Part shown: one piece after another, positions 31,067-39,893 of the stretch
Layout of the letters: each line of letters begins with the position of its first letter
Position numbering within the stretch: position 1 is the first letter of the stretch
Assembly (NCBI GenBank): GCA_001567305.1
Contig: JYPD01000025.1
Coordinates: 1-64,000 of the forward strand
Length of the DNA: 64,000 nucleotides
Source: a candidate division WS6 bacterium OLB21
GTDB lineage: Bacteria > Patescibacteriota > Dojkabacteria > B142 > OLB20
Reading direction: 5' to 3'
Notes under the pieces: generated by a model
Told to the model about the DNA's origin: nothing
What the model saw: only the letters and a program-made list of their open reading frames with translations
Database searches by the model: none
Position numbers and translations under genes: made by a program

Positions 31067-31146
31067 GCCCTGGCAATCAGGGAATAACAGAGAAGTGATG
31101 TACTGATATTAAAAACCTGTACAATCACTGTGCAGGTTTTTTAATT
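31067..31146 (+). terminator. Terminator or attenuator between rpsL and rpsG
   Basis: A small hairpin (CCCTG/CAGGG near 31068-31082) precedes a strong one: AAAAACCTGTACA pairs with TGTGCAGGTTTTTT across 31111-31142, ending in a T tract. The rpsG ATG is only about 15 bases later. Either transcription stops here and restarts within the stem (a TACAAT lies at 31120-31125), or the stem is a read-through attenuator. Confidence 0.65.
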
Positions 31147-31160
31147 TTTAGAATAATTTA

Positions 31161-31631
31161 ATGAGAGGAAAGCAAGCCCGCAAAAGGGAAATCAAACCAG
31201 ACGGCGTTTACGGCAGTGTTCTGGTTACAAAGTTCGTTAATTATCTAATGCTTGACGGTAAAAAAACAGCTGCCGAAAAGATAATGTATCAGGCATTAGA
31301 ATCTCTTGCCGAAAAAACAAAAATGAGACCTCTTGAGGCTTTGGATATTGCAATTAATAATGTAAAACCAAAAATCGAGGTCAGATCCAGAAGAGTCGGA
31401 GGAGCAAACTATCAGGTTCCGGTTCCTGTATCAGAAGAAAGACAACTTGCGTTAGCACTTCGCTGGATTGTAGCTGCATGTAGAGATAGCCGTGGTAGTA
31501 AGACCACTGCTGAAAGACTTGCAGAAGAGTTACTAGCTGCTACAAAAAGAGAAGGTACAGCATACAAGAAAAGAGAAGACACAGTCAAAATGGCAGAAGC
31601 AAACAAAGCATTCAGCCATTTATCTTGGTAA
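31161..31631 (+). CDS. rpsG: Ribosomal protein uS7
   Basis: 156 residues, full length. Family blocks include MRGKQARKREIKPDGVYGS, KFVNYLMLDGKKTAAEKIMY, ALDIAINNVKPKIEVRSRRVGG and RWIVAACRDSRG. uS7 nucleates assembly of the 30S head and contacts the exit-site tRNA. It is separated from rpsL by a strong hairpin, and fusA and tuf, which normally follow, are absent. Confidence 0.97.
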   Translation: MRGKQARKREIKPDGVYGSVLVTKFVNYLMLDGKKTAAEKIMYQALESLAEKTKMRPLEALDIAINNVKPKIEVRSRRVGGANYQVPVPVSEERQLALALRWIVAACRDSRGSKTTAERLAEELLAATKREGTAYKKREDTVKMAEANKAFSHLSW

Positions 31632-31652
31632 GATTGTTTGTTTGTTAAGCCT

Positions 31653-31685
31653 AAAAGGTGTAGAAATTTCTTCTACACCTTTTTA
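31653..31685. terminator. Bidirectional terminator after rpsG
   Basis: AAAAGGTGTAGAA and TTCTACACCTTTTT form a stem of at least ten pairs with a four- to five-base loop. A and T tracts flank it on each side, so it can work on both strands. It separates rpsG from the convergent minus-strand gene, whose stop codon lies inside the T tract. Confidence 0.8.
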
Positions 31686-32147
31686 TATGGTAAGGGTTAT
31701 ATCCATGAGAACCTGATCTGCAAGTGCAACATCTTTCTCAAAGATATCAAGCAGGTTTGTAGGACGAATCACCGTTGTTCTGCTGGACCAGTCTGTTAAG
31801 CCTAGTAGCTTTGTAATTAGTAGAGCTTGTTCGTATAGCTTTGGTATACAGTATATTTGTCTAATTAATGAATTGTTTGGGTTGTTTGGTTTGAAGACGC
31901 TGTCGTTTTCTACGGCGATTTCTAGCTCTCGTTTTAATCTTGTTGGATCAGAAGCAGATTCTAGATAAAGATAGATATACCCATTTAATTTAGAGGCAAT
32001 TTTATGTTCAGTAGTTAGATCGTCAAGTAGCTGTTGAATTTGTGAACCAATTTTATTGCGATACCTACGCTCGGTTTGATGATCATGAAAATGAAGTCTG
32101 CAAAGTAAACTGGAACTTGATATATGAGTCTGAACAGAGAACTGCAT
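31683..32147 (-). CDS. Unknown protein, 154 residues
   Basis: Soluble, mainly helical protein with no recognised family. The N-terminal part HDHQTERRYRNKIGSQIQQL is basic, followed by mixed alpha/beta segments such as LNGYIYLYLESASDPTRLKR. It lies 63 bases downstream of a small GIY-YIG-like gene on the same strand, with which it may form a two-gene unit. The terminator after rpsG overlaps its stop codon. Confidence 0.5.
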   Translation of the reverse strand: MQFSVQTHISSSSLLCRLHFHDHQTERRYRNKIGSQIQQLLDDLTTEHKIASKLNGYIYLYLESASDPTRLKRELEIAVENDSVFKPNNPNNSLIRQIYCIPKLYEQALLITKLLGLTDWSSRTTVIRPTNLLDIFEKDVALADQVLMDITLTI

Positions 32148-32210
32148 TTGTGTGCATATTTATGTATCGACTTCAGTATACACTTGTATCTAGATTCGAA
32201 TAAAGAGCAC

Positions 32211-32531
32211 TTATACCCTTGCTTCTATTTGCTGTACCCGTACAAGTTCTTGTTTGGCTTTGTTTCCGATGGGGTTAAAGATACATATCTCTTTTTCTGC
32301 AATTAAAATAGCATCTCTAATGGAATCGGTTTCGATAAAACTGAAATGAGTTGCCTTGCTAGAACCTTTTGTGCGGATTTCTTTACGGAGCCTGTCTTTG
32401 AGCATGCCTTCGTGTGCAACGCCTATTTTAATAATTGGTAGAACCGTGTTGTTGTGAAGATAGTAGACACAAGCTTTGGTTGAAGAAATATTTAAAACTT
32501 CTATAAAGCGGAGAGGAGTAATGAAATTCAT
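32211..32531 (-). CDS. Small GIY-YIG-like protein (tentative)
   Basis: 106 residues. ACVYYL could be the degenerate GIY strand and PIIKIGVAHEGMLKDRLRKEI the YIG strand with the catalytic-helix arginine. AEKE and NPIGNK would supply the conserved Glu and Asn. This matches the order of the GIY-YIG nuclease core but no motif is exact, so the assignment is tentative and activity uncertain. The upstream region carries three GTATACC motifs, two of them nine bases apart. Confidence 0.5.
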   Translation of the reverse strand: MNFITPLRFIEVLNISSTKACVYYLHNNTVLPIIKIGVAHEGMLKDRLRKEIRTKGSSKATHFSFIETDSIRDAILIAEKEICIFNPIGNKAKQELVRVQQIEARV

Positions 32532-32545
32532 GACGGTTGTTTAAT

Positions 32546-32585
32546 AGTATACCTAGTATACCAAAGAGGTTTGAATTTGTATACC
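32546..32585 (-). promoter_or_regulatory. GTATACC repeat cluster upstream of the GIY-YIG-like gene
   Basis: Two tandem nine-base units (AGTATACCT 32546-32554, AGTATACCA 32555-32563) and a third GTATACC at 32579-32585. On the minus strand the tandem pair also reads as TGGTATACT, a good extended -10. It may therefore be promoter, operator or both. Confidence 0.4.
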
Positions 32586-32590
32586 CTGCG

Positions 32591-32965
32591 TCAACTTTTC
32601 TGTCTTTTTTTTAAATCTGCTGCTGTGAGAATTTCTTCTAGCTCCAGTTTAAGCGTATTGCTATCAGCATCAAGTAGGGTGTTGTAGGCAATTATTACCA
32701 TTTCAAACTCGCTGTGAAGAGATGGAAGTTGTTCTTTTACTATTGTCCTGAGAATTCTTTTAGCAGTATTTCTTTGCACTGCTGTGCCAGTTTTTTTGCT
32801 GGCAACAATGCCAAAGCGTGGTAGAGCTGTGATCCCTTCTTTTGGAGACAGTTTTACATGTTTTCTAATATAGGCGCGAAAGAACCTTGTTTTGTAGCAT
32901 TTCCCTTGCTTATAAACTCTATCAAAATCGGCTGTTGTTCTAAGTCTGTGAGGTTTTGCCAGCAT
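32591..32965 (-). CDS. rnpA: Ribonuclease P protein component
   Basis: 124 residues. The N-terminus LAKPHRLRTTADFDRVYKQGK and the RNR-like helix RFGIVASKKTGTAVQRNTAKRILR are the RnpA signature. It binds the RNase P RNA and helps process tRNA 5' ends. The ATG follows directly after the rpmH stop codon (TAGATG), the classic rpmH-rnpA pair. yidD, normally next, is at 10.1 kb instead. Confidence 0.93.
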   Translation of the reverse strand: MLAKPHRLRTTADFDRVYKQGKCYKTRFFRAYIRKHVKLSPKEGITALPRFGIVASKKTGTAVQRNTAKRILRTIVKEQLPSLHSEFEMVIIAYNTLLDADSNTLKLELEEILTAADLKKRQKS

Positions 32966-33151
32966 CTAGCGGCTTCGTGAAATACGCTTTTTCTTGTCGC
33001 TTCGTATCTCGTCTGATACTGTAAGGTCTAGGCGAGATTTACTTCTTCTTGATTTAAGCACTCTTCTGCCTCCGACTGATTCCATTCTAGCTCGAAATCC
33101 GTGCTTTCTAAGTCTTTTTAATTTTTTTGGTTGATATGTTCTTTTAGGCAT
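32966..33151 (-). CDS. rpmH: Ribosomal protein bL34 with C-terminal extension
   Basis: 61 residues from the ATG at 33151; an earlier in-frame start at 33202 lacks family match. The core [23 protein letters not shown] continuing to [16 protein letters not shown] is canonical for bL34. The usual protein ends there at about 45 residues; here a basic and acidic tail of about 15 residues ending KKKRISRSR is added. Confidence 0.93.
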   Translation of the reverse strand: MPKRTYQPKKLKRLRKHGFRARMESVGGRRVLKSRRSKSRLDLTVSDEIRSDKKKRISRSR

Positions 33152-33251
33152 AGCGAGGTAATTGTACCACACCAAAGCCGTTTCTGCGAACACTCTTTGC
33201 ATTAATTATGTAAAAAAATCGCTTGAATAGTATTTGCCTCATTCATTCTGC

Positions 33252-33257
33252 TACAAT
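33252..33257 (+). promoter_or_regulatory. Possible -10 box of the AI-2E-type gene
   Basis: TACAAT, eight bases before the ATG at 33266, which would give a leader of only a few bases. No -35 at normal spacing. Confidence 0.35.
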
Positions 33258-33265
33258 TAATAGCT

Positions 33266-34318
33266 ATGAATATTAAGTCGCCGTTACTAAAAGAGTGGTA
33301 TTTATTTGCACTAATTTTGATATTAGTGATTCTTGTGGTGCTGATCTTTGCGCCATTTCTCAATGTGATAGTGGCTTCGCTAATATTGGTTGAGTTCTTT
33401 ATGCCCCTTTATAAAAAGATTGCCAAAATACTCCCTAATTGGGCAGCCTCAATCGTTACTACAGTTATTGTTCTTCTTACAGTGGTAATTCCGCTGGCAA
33501 TAATTCTTACTCTTGCTGCGGCAGAAGCTGTTTCGTTTGGTAACAGAATTGGTGTGTTTCTTCAGAACGCAGGTATTGTTGATAGCACCGGAACTGTTAG
33601 CTTAGAACCAATCAAGCCTGTTCTGGCAACTTTGGGGATAAATATCGAACAAATCAGTCTGCGCGATGTACTTATACAGGCGGGTGCTCAAACAGGTCAA
33701 CTTATCTACGGAATTGTATCGGCGATCGTCAATAACTTCGCTAATATTGTTATTCGGTTGTTCTTCATGATATTTACCATGATTTATCTGTTTATTGACT
33801 ACGAAAGATTAGGGAAAGGCTTTAAGAAGATTAGTCCATTACCAGACGACTTAGACGAAGTCTTTGCTGATAAATTCAGATCAACAACCAGGGCAGTTGT
33901 AAAGGGTACTTTTGTAATTGCTTTGTTGCAGGCAACTTCGGTGGCAATACCTATGTGGTTCATGGGCATTGAACCTGTTGTTCTTTGGTGGGTAATTATG
34001 GTAATCATGAGCGTAATCCCTGTCGGCTCTGGTGTTGTTTGGGCTCCTCTTGGGATTCTTATGATAATTGCAGGAAGACCTTTAGAGGGATTGTTCATAA
34101 TTGTCTATTCAGCTATTGCAATCAATGTGATTGATACAACACTCAGGCCAAGGTTGTTGAAAAAGGATACAAACCTGCATCCTGTAGTGGCTCTATTTAG
34201 CGTCCTTGGTGGTCTTAATCTGTTCGGGATAATTGGAATAATCTACGGGCCACTAATTGCTGTGTTCTTTTTAACGATCATGGAGGTTTATCGTGCTAGA
34301 TATCATACAGCGCCATGA
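33266..34318 (+). CDS. AI-2E/PerM-family membrane transporter
   Basis: 350 residues with about eight hydrophobic helices in the pattern of the AI-2E exporter family: two to three N-terminal helices, a central soluble region (residues about 95-150), and a C-terminal helix bundle. The conserved late motif VIDTTLRPRLLKKDTNLHPVVALFSVLGG is clear. Members export small molecules or sodium; the substrate here is unknown. The last four bases overlap the next gene's start (ATGA), indicating translational coupling. Confidence 0.88.
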   Translation: MNIKSPLLKEWYLFALILILVILVVLIFAPFLNVIVASLILVEFFMPLYKKIAKILPNWAASIVTTVIVLLTVVIPLAIILTLAAAEAVSFGNRIGVFLQNAGIVDSTGTVSLEPIKPVLATLGINIEQISLRDVLIQAGAQTGQLIYGIVSAIVNNFANIVIRLFFMIFTMIYLFIDYERLGKGFKKISPLPDDLDEVFADKFRSTTRAVVKGTFVIALLQATSVAIPMWFMGIEPVVLWWVIMVIMSVIPVGSGVVWAPLGILMIIAGRPLEGLFIIVYSAIAINVIDTTLRPRLLKKDTNLHPVVALFSVLGGLNLFGIIGIIYGPLIAVFFLTIMEVYRARYHTAP

Positions 34319-34581
34319 TTAAACGACCTAAGTTTCTCACTAAAGATTTTCTGTTCATGATTTTAACCTCTGCTATTGTTTCTGTAGTCTGCCTACTATT
34401 CTTGTTCCTTGTTGGCGTGCCCATGACTCAAGCAAGAAATCATTATAATTCAGCAGTGCGACTCTATAATCAGGAAAATTATCAAGAAGCTCTGTTAGAA
34501 ATAAGAATTTCCCAAGAAATCTGGAACACAAACGAAGCAGGTTTGCTTTCAGAACAAATACTTCAAAAGCTGTCCGAGTAG
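34315..34581 (+). CDS. Small single-pass membrane protein with a TPR-like helix pair
   Basis: 88 residues. One membrane helix near 14-35 is followed by a helical segment AVRLYNQENYQEALLEIRIS, which resembles one TPR unit. No family recognised. It is translationally coupled to the AI-2E-type transporter, so it may be an accessory protein of that transporter. It overlaps the convergent FN3-like gene by 19 bases. Confidence 0.6.
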   Translation: MIKRPKFLTKDFLFMILTSAIVSVVCLLFLFLVGVPMTQARNHYNSAVRLYNQENYQEALLEIRISQEIWNTNEAGLLSEQILQKLSE

Positions 34582-35872
34582 TAAGCAGGATCTTTTAGTT
34601 TGTTTTGGCGTTTCTTCTTTTTGTTCTCACTTTCTCTTTTCATTGACACGATCTTTGAACTTATCTTGTAAAGAATACCAACTACCACAATGATCCCTGC
34701 AATTAAAAGAATAAGGGTTTTACTTATACTACTCATTTGTTCTTCGTTGCTGATTCTGATTGGACTTGTTATCTCTGCAGGAATATAGATTGCAAGATAA
34801 TCAGATAGAATAGACTGATTGGAACCCTGAATTGAACGGATCTTGTAATAATATGTGGATTCTTCTTCAACTTCATAGTCGATAATTGAAAAAGTCTCTT
34901 TCCCAACCTTCTTGATTTCAAAATATTCACCGTTTACGGAATTACTTCTGTATATAATGTATCCGTCAACATCCTGATCGTCTCCTTGCTTCCAATTAAT
35001 TTGAATGCTTTTTGCTGATTGTTCTTCAATTGCCTCTAAAAGGGTAATGATTGGAGGGGACAATTTATCTTTTGATACAGTTGTCACATTAGAGCCAAGT
35101 ATCTGTCCGTTTTCCAGAGAAGTTGTGAATGTTCTGTTTGGAGTCTCAGTTATATTCCCAGACTTATCTGTAAGTATTAGGGAATAGTGATAAGTTGTCC
35201 CTTGGCTAAGTCCGCTAATGGTATATTCCATGACTTCTGACACCTGATCAACTTTGATTGAGTTAGAGTACCTTGAGGTTTTTCCGTGCTTGATCTCAAC
35301 TGTCACAGTTTCACTCGACTTCATCCAGATGCTTGCTGTAGATGGTGTTACATCAAACACATCTAGTTCGAGTATCTGAGGGGGATCAGAATCAATTATT
35401 CGATAGCTTACCTTTGCAATTATGTCGGTCAAGTTAATTACTGCATCTACTTCTAAATCAGAAGTTTGCAGAAGCAGGGGTGACACCTCTATCTTACCGT
35501 CAGAGTTTAATTGAAAGGGAATGTCTGATGTCTTTTTTTGACCTTCAAGCTAAGAGATTTCGCCTCAATAATCTGCATATTCAAGCGGTTTACAACTCGC
35601 ATGATCCCATTGCTGTAGCCCTGCTGTATAAATACAAGTTCAACACTTAACACCTCAATATCATTACCGACTTCTTTAGATTCAAATGTAATTTCCTGAT
35701 TGCGAATATTGCCAGTTGCACTACCTGAAAAGCTTGTGTTTAGTTGTGTTGCTGGAATTTCAAGATAATTATCTAAGGAAGACTGACTACTTGCCAAAAC
35801 TGGAATAGTTAGCATGGATACAGTCAGTGCCACAATAGGAAAAGCTTTAAAGAGTCTGATACTTGCGAGCAT
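34563..35872 (-). CDS. Secreted, membrane-anchored cohesin/FN3-like surface protein (one frameshift)
   Basis: About 436 residues after repairing one break at the T7 run 35533-35539. Adding a base gives KVKKKTSDIPFQLNSDGKIEV without a gap. A signal peptide (MLASIRLFKAFPIVALTVSM, cleavage near VLAS) precedes a cohesin-like beta domain. Two fibronectin type III-like domains follow, with ASIWMKSSETVTVEIKHGK and YSLILTDKSGNITETP in the first and IQINWKQGDDQDVDGYIIYR in the second. A C-terminal membrane helix (TLILLIAGIIVVVGILYKI) has a lysine-rich cytoplasmic tail. No LPxTG motif is seen, so it is probably held by the helix rather than by sortase. Confidence 0.7.
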
Positions 35873-36410
35873 GTGTTTTATGGATAATTTCTTCTGTTAG
35901 AATTATATCAACTACTTGGTCATGTGTCGCTTTGGGAAGTAGAGCACTACTGATTTGGCAATGGTAGCAGATTCCGATGCGCACAGCCTTTGATGATACT
36001 TTTAGCAGAAACCGGTCGTACCAACCAACTCCGTGTCCAAGGCGAGTTCCGTTAAGGTCGTAAGCAATTGCAGGTATTAAGATAACATCAAATGAACTAA
36101 ACAAGGTTTTTGCTACAGGTTCCTTGATCCCGAAATTGCCCGTAACAAGCGATTCAAGGTCACTAATTTCCCCAACTGCCTCACTATCAACTAGAGGCAG
36201 GAATACTTGCTTATCTGCGATTATGCCTTGAATAAATGGCTTGATATCGGGTTCGGTAGCTAGAGGGTAGAAACAGAGAATACTGTTTGAGCTCGAAACT
36301 ATATCAAGTGAGTAGAGTTTTGCACAGATTTTTTCGTCTGCCGAATTGGAAGATTCTTGAAAAGACAAGATTCTCTTCTTAAATTCCGATCGAACTTTAT
36401 CTTTCTGCAC
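35847..36410 (-). CDS. 5-formyltetrahydrofolate cyclo-ligase
   Basis: 187 residues. The diagnostic C-terminal motif is TRLGHGVGWYDRFLL, and the N-terminus KDKVRSEFKKRILSF fits the family's basic ATP-binding start. It converts 5-formyl-THF to 5,10-methenyl-THF using ATP. The start is a GTG that directly follows the rpoD stop (TAAGTG), indicating translational coupling. The 3' end overlaps the surface protein gene. Confidence 0.88.
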   Translation of the reverse strand: MQKDKVRSEFKKRILSFQESSNSADEKICAKLYSLDIVSSSNSILCFYPLATEPDIKPFIQGIIADKQVFLPLVDSEAVGEISDLESLVTGNFGIKEPVAKTLFSSFDVILIPAIAYDLNGTRLGHGVGWYDRFLLKVSSKAVRIGICYHCQISSALLPKATHDQVVDIILTEEIIHKTHARKYQTL

Positions 36411-37523
36411 TTAGCGTAAATAGTCTCGAAGGGCTTGGGCGATTTCGTCGCTTTTAAGCCTTTTTAGTGCTTTTGCCTCTATTTGTCGAATTCTTTCTCG
36501 GGTGACTTTGAATTCGTGACCGACTTCTTCTAGGGTTCTGGAAACGCCGTCTTTTAGTCCGAATCGAAGCTCTAAGACTTTTCGCTCTCTGTCTGTTAAG
36601 CCGTTAAGGATTTCTGTAATTTGTTTTTTTAGTGATGCCCAAGTTGCGATTTCAGATGGGCTGGCAGAGAATTCGTCTGGAATAATGTCGCCAAGTTTAC
36701 TGTCTTTCTCTTCTCCGATAGGGGCTTCGAGAGAGGCAGGCCTTTGAGCAATACGAATAATTTCGTTAACCTTTTCGCTGTCCATTTCCATTGCCTCTGC
36801 AATTTCTTTGATTTTCGGTCTTCTGCCAAGTTTGGCGGCAAGCTGACTGGAAATTTTGCTGAGTTTGTTTATTGTTTCGATCATGTGCACAGGTACTCGG
36901 ATTGTTCTGGCTTGGTCCGCAATTGCTCTGGTGATTGCTTGTCTAATCCACCATGTAGCATAAGTTGAGAACTTAAAGCCTTTGCGGTATTCAAACTTTT
37001 CGACAGCTCGCATAAGGCCTATGTTTCCTTCTTGAATTAAATCCAATAAATCTAGGCCGCGTTTTGCGTATTTTTTGGCAATTGAAACGACAAGGCGTAG
37101 ATTTGCCGTGGTAAGAAGTTCTCTGGCTTCGTTGTCGTTAGCTTCGATTCTTTTGGCAAGAACGACTTCTTCTTCTGCGTTAAGTAGCGGAATCCTACCT
37201 ATTTCGTGAAGATAAGCTCGAATCGGATCTGTAGAAACATGAGATCTGATTTTTTTGAGGATCTTAATTTTCTGTTCAAAGGTCATTCCTTTGCCAGAAG
37301 CAGGAGTTGCAACCTCTGTTGTTTTTTCGATTTCTTCTGCATCTGGCTCTATAAGTTCGATGTCTTCTTCTTGAAGAGTGTTTATTATATATTCCAGCAA
37401 GGACATATCTTCTTCTATATGTGGAAATGTTTCAAGAAGTTGGTCTTGAGACAAATACCCTTGTTGCTTGCCAAGATCGATAAGTTGATTAACCAGCTGT
37501 TTCTTTTTTTGACTGATTGCCAT
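36411..37523 (-). CDS. rpoD: Primary sigma factor RpoD/SigA
   Basis: 370 residues, the compact SigA type. Region 1.1-like N-terminus ([20 protein letters not shown]) is followed by region 1.2 [16 protein letters not shown]. Region 2 has [22 protein letters not shown] and [20 protein letters not shown], region 3 [10 protein letters not shown], and region 4 [21 protein letters not shown]. The promoter-reading residues look standard, in keeping with the TTGACA/TATAAT-like promoters seen here. The downstream folate cyclo-ligase is coupled to it. Confidence 0.97.
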   Translation of the reverse strand: MAISQKKKQLVNQLIDLGKQQGYLSQDQLLETFPHIEEDMSLLEYIINTLQEEDIELIEPDAEEIEKTTEVATPASGKGMTFEQKIKILKKIRSHVSTDPIRAYLHEIGRIPLLNAEEEVVLAKRIEANDNEARELLTTANLRLVVSIAKKYAKRGLDLLDLIQEGNIGLMRAVEKFEYRKGFKFSTYATWWIRQAITRAIADQARTIRVPVHMIETINKLSKISSQLAAKLGRRPKIKEIAEAMEMDSEKVNEIIRIAQRPASLEAPIGEEKDSKLGDIIPDEFSASPSEIATWASLKKQITEILNGLTDRERKVLELRFGLKDGVSRTLEEVGHEFKVTRERIRQIEAKALKRLKSDEIAQALRDYLR

Positions 37524-37610
37524 TTTGGATAATTCAAAAACTATAATTTGTTCTGATGATTAAAACGCAGTAGGTGCAATTGTATCATACCTTTTCCAAT
37601 AATTTATTAG

Positions 37611-38570
37611 TTGAGCACTCCTTTTAGTATTTGTTATTATGATCTGAAAGACAGTACTTTTAACGACATTTTTGTGCCTATAACTAAATATACTAAAGCT
37701 CCAGTTAAGTATATACCTTTTGAGCAAAGGGTTTTACCATCTGAACCTGCCCCCGATAAAGAAATTGTTATCGAGCCACAATATAAAACATTCAAAACGC
37801 AACTTACATTGTGGGACATTATTTCGGGGCTATTCAATGACTTTACAGATGCCTTGGTAAAATCAAGGGTAGCGGGCCTGTTATTGCCGTTAATTCTCAT
37901 ACTTTTCGGAGTAAACATCATCTACCGCGAGGTCTGGCCAGAAGTAGAGCAACAGATTAAGTATACACTCGGATACTACGACCTTACAACCGTTCCTCTT
38001 GTTGCCGGCGACTATATTGAACGAAGACAATTCTTGTCTAATCCAGGCTCGCAATATTTTGCAGAGCTTAACGAACAGGCAGAAAGTGCCCATGTGTTAA
38101 CTCCAGATCCAGACAGCAATAATTACAATGGCCGATTCAAGCTTTCAATCCCGGCTCTGGGATTAAGTAATTTGCCAGTAACAGCTAATGTAGACAGCGG
38201 AAACGAAGCAATATATGACTCTGTACTTACTTCCGGACTAGCCCATTTTAAAGGAACAGGACTTCCAATTTCTGATGTAGACAACAATATTGTTATTTAC
38301 GGACACAGTAGTTCTGGAGATTATTATGAGAGGACAAGAGATGTTGCCGGAGCCTTTTCGCTACTTAACAAAATTAAAATTGGTGATGAAATTGAAGTAG
38401 AAATCGAAGGAGTAATGCATAAATACCGTGTTTATAGAAGCAAAATAGTTGCCCCTGATGATATTTCTATTGTTACCGGACAGAAAAACACCAGAACACT
38501 CACTTTGTTCACCTGCTTTCCAAACGGTAACAGCGCCAATAGGTTTGTGGCTGTAGCTCGACCTGTGTAA
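37611..38570 (+). CDS. Sortase family transpeptidase
   Basis: About 319 residues; the start is a TTG at 37611, as a stop codon lies just upstream in frame and no ATG is near. A cytoplasmic N-terminal segment of about 80 residues precedes one membrane helix (SRVAGLLLPLILILFGVNII), then the sortase domain. The catalytic triad is visible: His in NIVIYGHSSSGDY, Cys in TLFTCFPNG and Arg in NRFVAVARP. Sortases join surface proteins to the wall or to each other. The subclass cannot be set, and no LPxTG-type substrate was found in the window. Confidence 0.85.
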   Translation: MSTPFSICYYDLKDSTFNDIFVPITKYTKAPVKYIPFEQRVLPSEPAPDKEIVIEPQYKTFKTQLTLWDIISGLFNDFTDALVKSRVAGLLLPLILILFGVNIIYREVWPEVEQQIKYTLGYYDLTTVPLVAGDYIERRQFLSNPGSQYFAELNEQAESAHVLTPDPDSNNYNGRFKLSIPALGLSNLPVTANVDSGNEAIYDSVLTSGLAHFKGTGLPISDVDNNIVIYGHSSSGDYYERTRDVAGAFSLLNKIKIGDEIEVEIEGVMHKYRVYRSKIVAPDDISIVTGQKNTRTLTLFTCFPNGNSANRFVAVARPV

Positions 38571-38581
38571 AAAGATAATTG

Positions 38582-39787
38582 CTAATACTTCTTTTTTCTT
38601 AGGAAGCTAGGAGTTTCGTAGGTACCTTCGTCGTCATCGTTCATAATCGAAGCCTTTTTAGGCCGGTTGATTATTGGCGATTCGTCTACATCTGAAAAAT
38701 CGTCTGTTTCAAAAGATGATTCAAAATCCTCCTCCACTTTAGGTCTACTTGGTAACTCACTTGTATACAATGGTCTTTCGACAACTTTTGGAGTAGGCTC
38801 GACCTGACCAATGGGAACGGGTGTTCCTTTTTCGTCAAGTTCGAAACCAGTTGCCAGAACAGTGATGTGAACTTCATCTTCTAGAGAATCATCGATATGA
38901 GCACCGAAGATCACATTAGCATCTTCATGAACGGATTCGGAAATTAGTTTGGCAGCTTCGTTAACTTCGAATAGTGCCATATCTTTGCCTCCGACAATGT
39001 TAAACAGGACTCCTGTTGCGCCTTGAATTGACATTTCTAGTAGAGGACTGTTCATAGCCATTTTAGTTGCTTCTGCGGCCCTGTCTTCTCCTGATGCTTT
39101 GCCCATACCCATTAGGGCTGTTCCAGCATTTAACATGATTGATTTGACATCATTGAAGTCTACATTGATCATTCCTGACTGCGTAACTAACTGGGATATG
39201 CTTTTAACTGCTTGGGCAAGAACATCGTCGACCATTTTCATTGCATCAATGAATGAGATGTTTCTATCAACAACATCCAATAGTCTTTGGTTAGGAATAA
39301 CAATAAGAGTATCAACCCTGTCTTTTATTTGAGCAATGCCTTCGAGAGCAGTTTGCATTCTTCTCTTGCCTTCGAAGCTAAAAGGTTTTTCTACAATTCC
39401 AACCGTAATTGCACCTAGGTTTTTGGATATTCCTGCAATAACAGGGGATGCTCCTGTTCCTGTGCCGCCACCCATACCTGCGGTAATAAATACCATATCT
39501 GCACCTGCTAGGTGTTCGTGAAGAACATCTACACTTTCTTCTGCAGCTTTTTTTCCGATTTGTGGATTTCCGCCACTTCCTAGTCCGCGAGTGATTTCTT
39601 CGCCAATTTTTAGTTTGATTTCTGCGCTGTTGTTGCCAAGAGCTTGAGAATCAGTGTTTACGGCAACGAATTCGACTCCTTCTATTTCGTAGTTTTGAAT
39701 CATATTGTTAATCGCATTCCCTCCGGCTCCTCCGACTCCTACAACTTTAATTTTTGCAATATTTGATGTTTGTGGTTTTACAAGCAT
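38582..39787 (-). CDS. ftsZ: Cell division tubulin homologue FtsZ
   Basis: 401 residues. The N-terminal [18 protein letters not shown] and the tubulin signature [13 protein letters not shown] bind GTP; the T7 loop reads [12 protein letters not shown] linker of about 70 residues leads to the conserved C-terminal peptide [10 protein letters not shown], which docks FtsA. FtsZ forms the division ring. It lies downstream of ftsQ and ftsA on the same strand, the usual dcw order. Confidence 0.97.
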   Translation of the reverse strand: MLVKPQTSNIAKIKVVGVGGAGGNAINNMIQNYEIEGVEFVAVNTDSQALGNNSAEIKLKIGEEITRGLGSGGNPQIGKKAAEESVDVLHEHLAGADMVFITAGMGGGTGTGASPVIAGISKNLGAITVGIVEKPFSFEGKRRMQTALEGIAQIKDRVDTLIVIPNQRLLDVVDRNISFIDAMKMVDDVLAQAVKSISQLVTQSGMINVDFNDVKSIMLNAGTALMGMGKASGEDRAAEATKMAMNSPLLEMSIQGATGVLFNIVGGKDMALFEVNEAAKLISESVHEDANVIFGAHIDDSLEDEVHITVLATGFELDEKGTPVPIGQVEPTPKVVERPLYTSELPSRPKVEEDFESSFETDDFSDVDESPIINRPKKASIMNDDDEGTYETPSFLRKKKY

Positions 39788-39893
39788 GGTTCTATTTGAG
39801 TAATAAAGATATGACCAATACAGGTTGGAATAGTTAAAGTGGCAAAGTCGTGCAATAGTCTAGACTTAAAGATACCAATACTGGACATAATAA

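Noticed and set aside
34563-35872. LPxTG-type sortase substrate.
   Set aside because: No LPxTG or similar motif precedes the C-terminal membrane helix.
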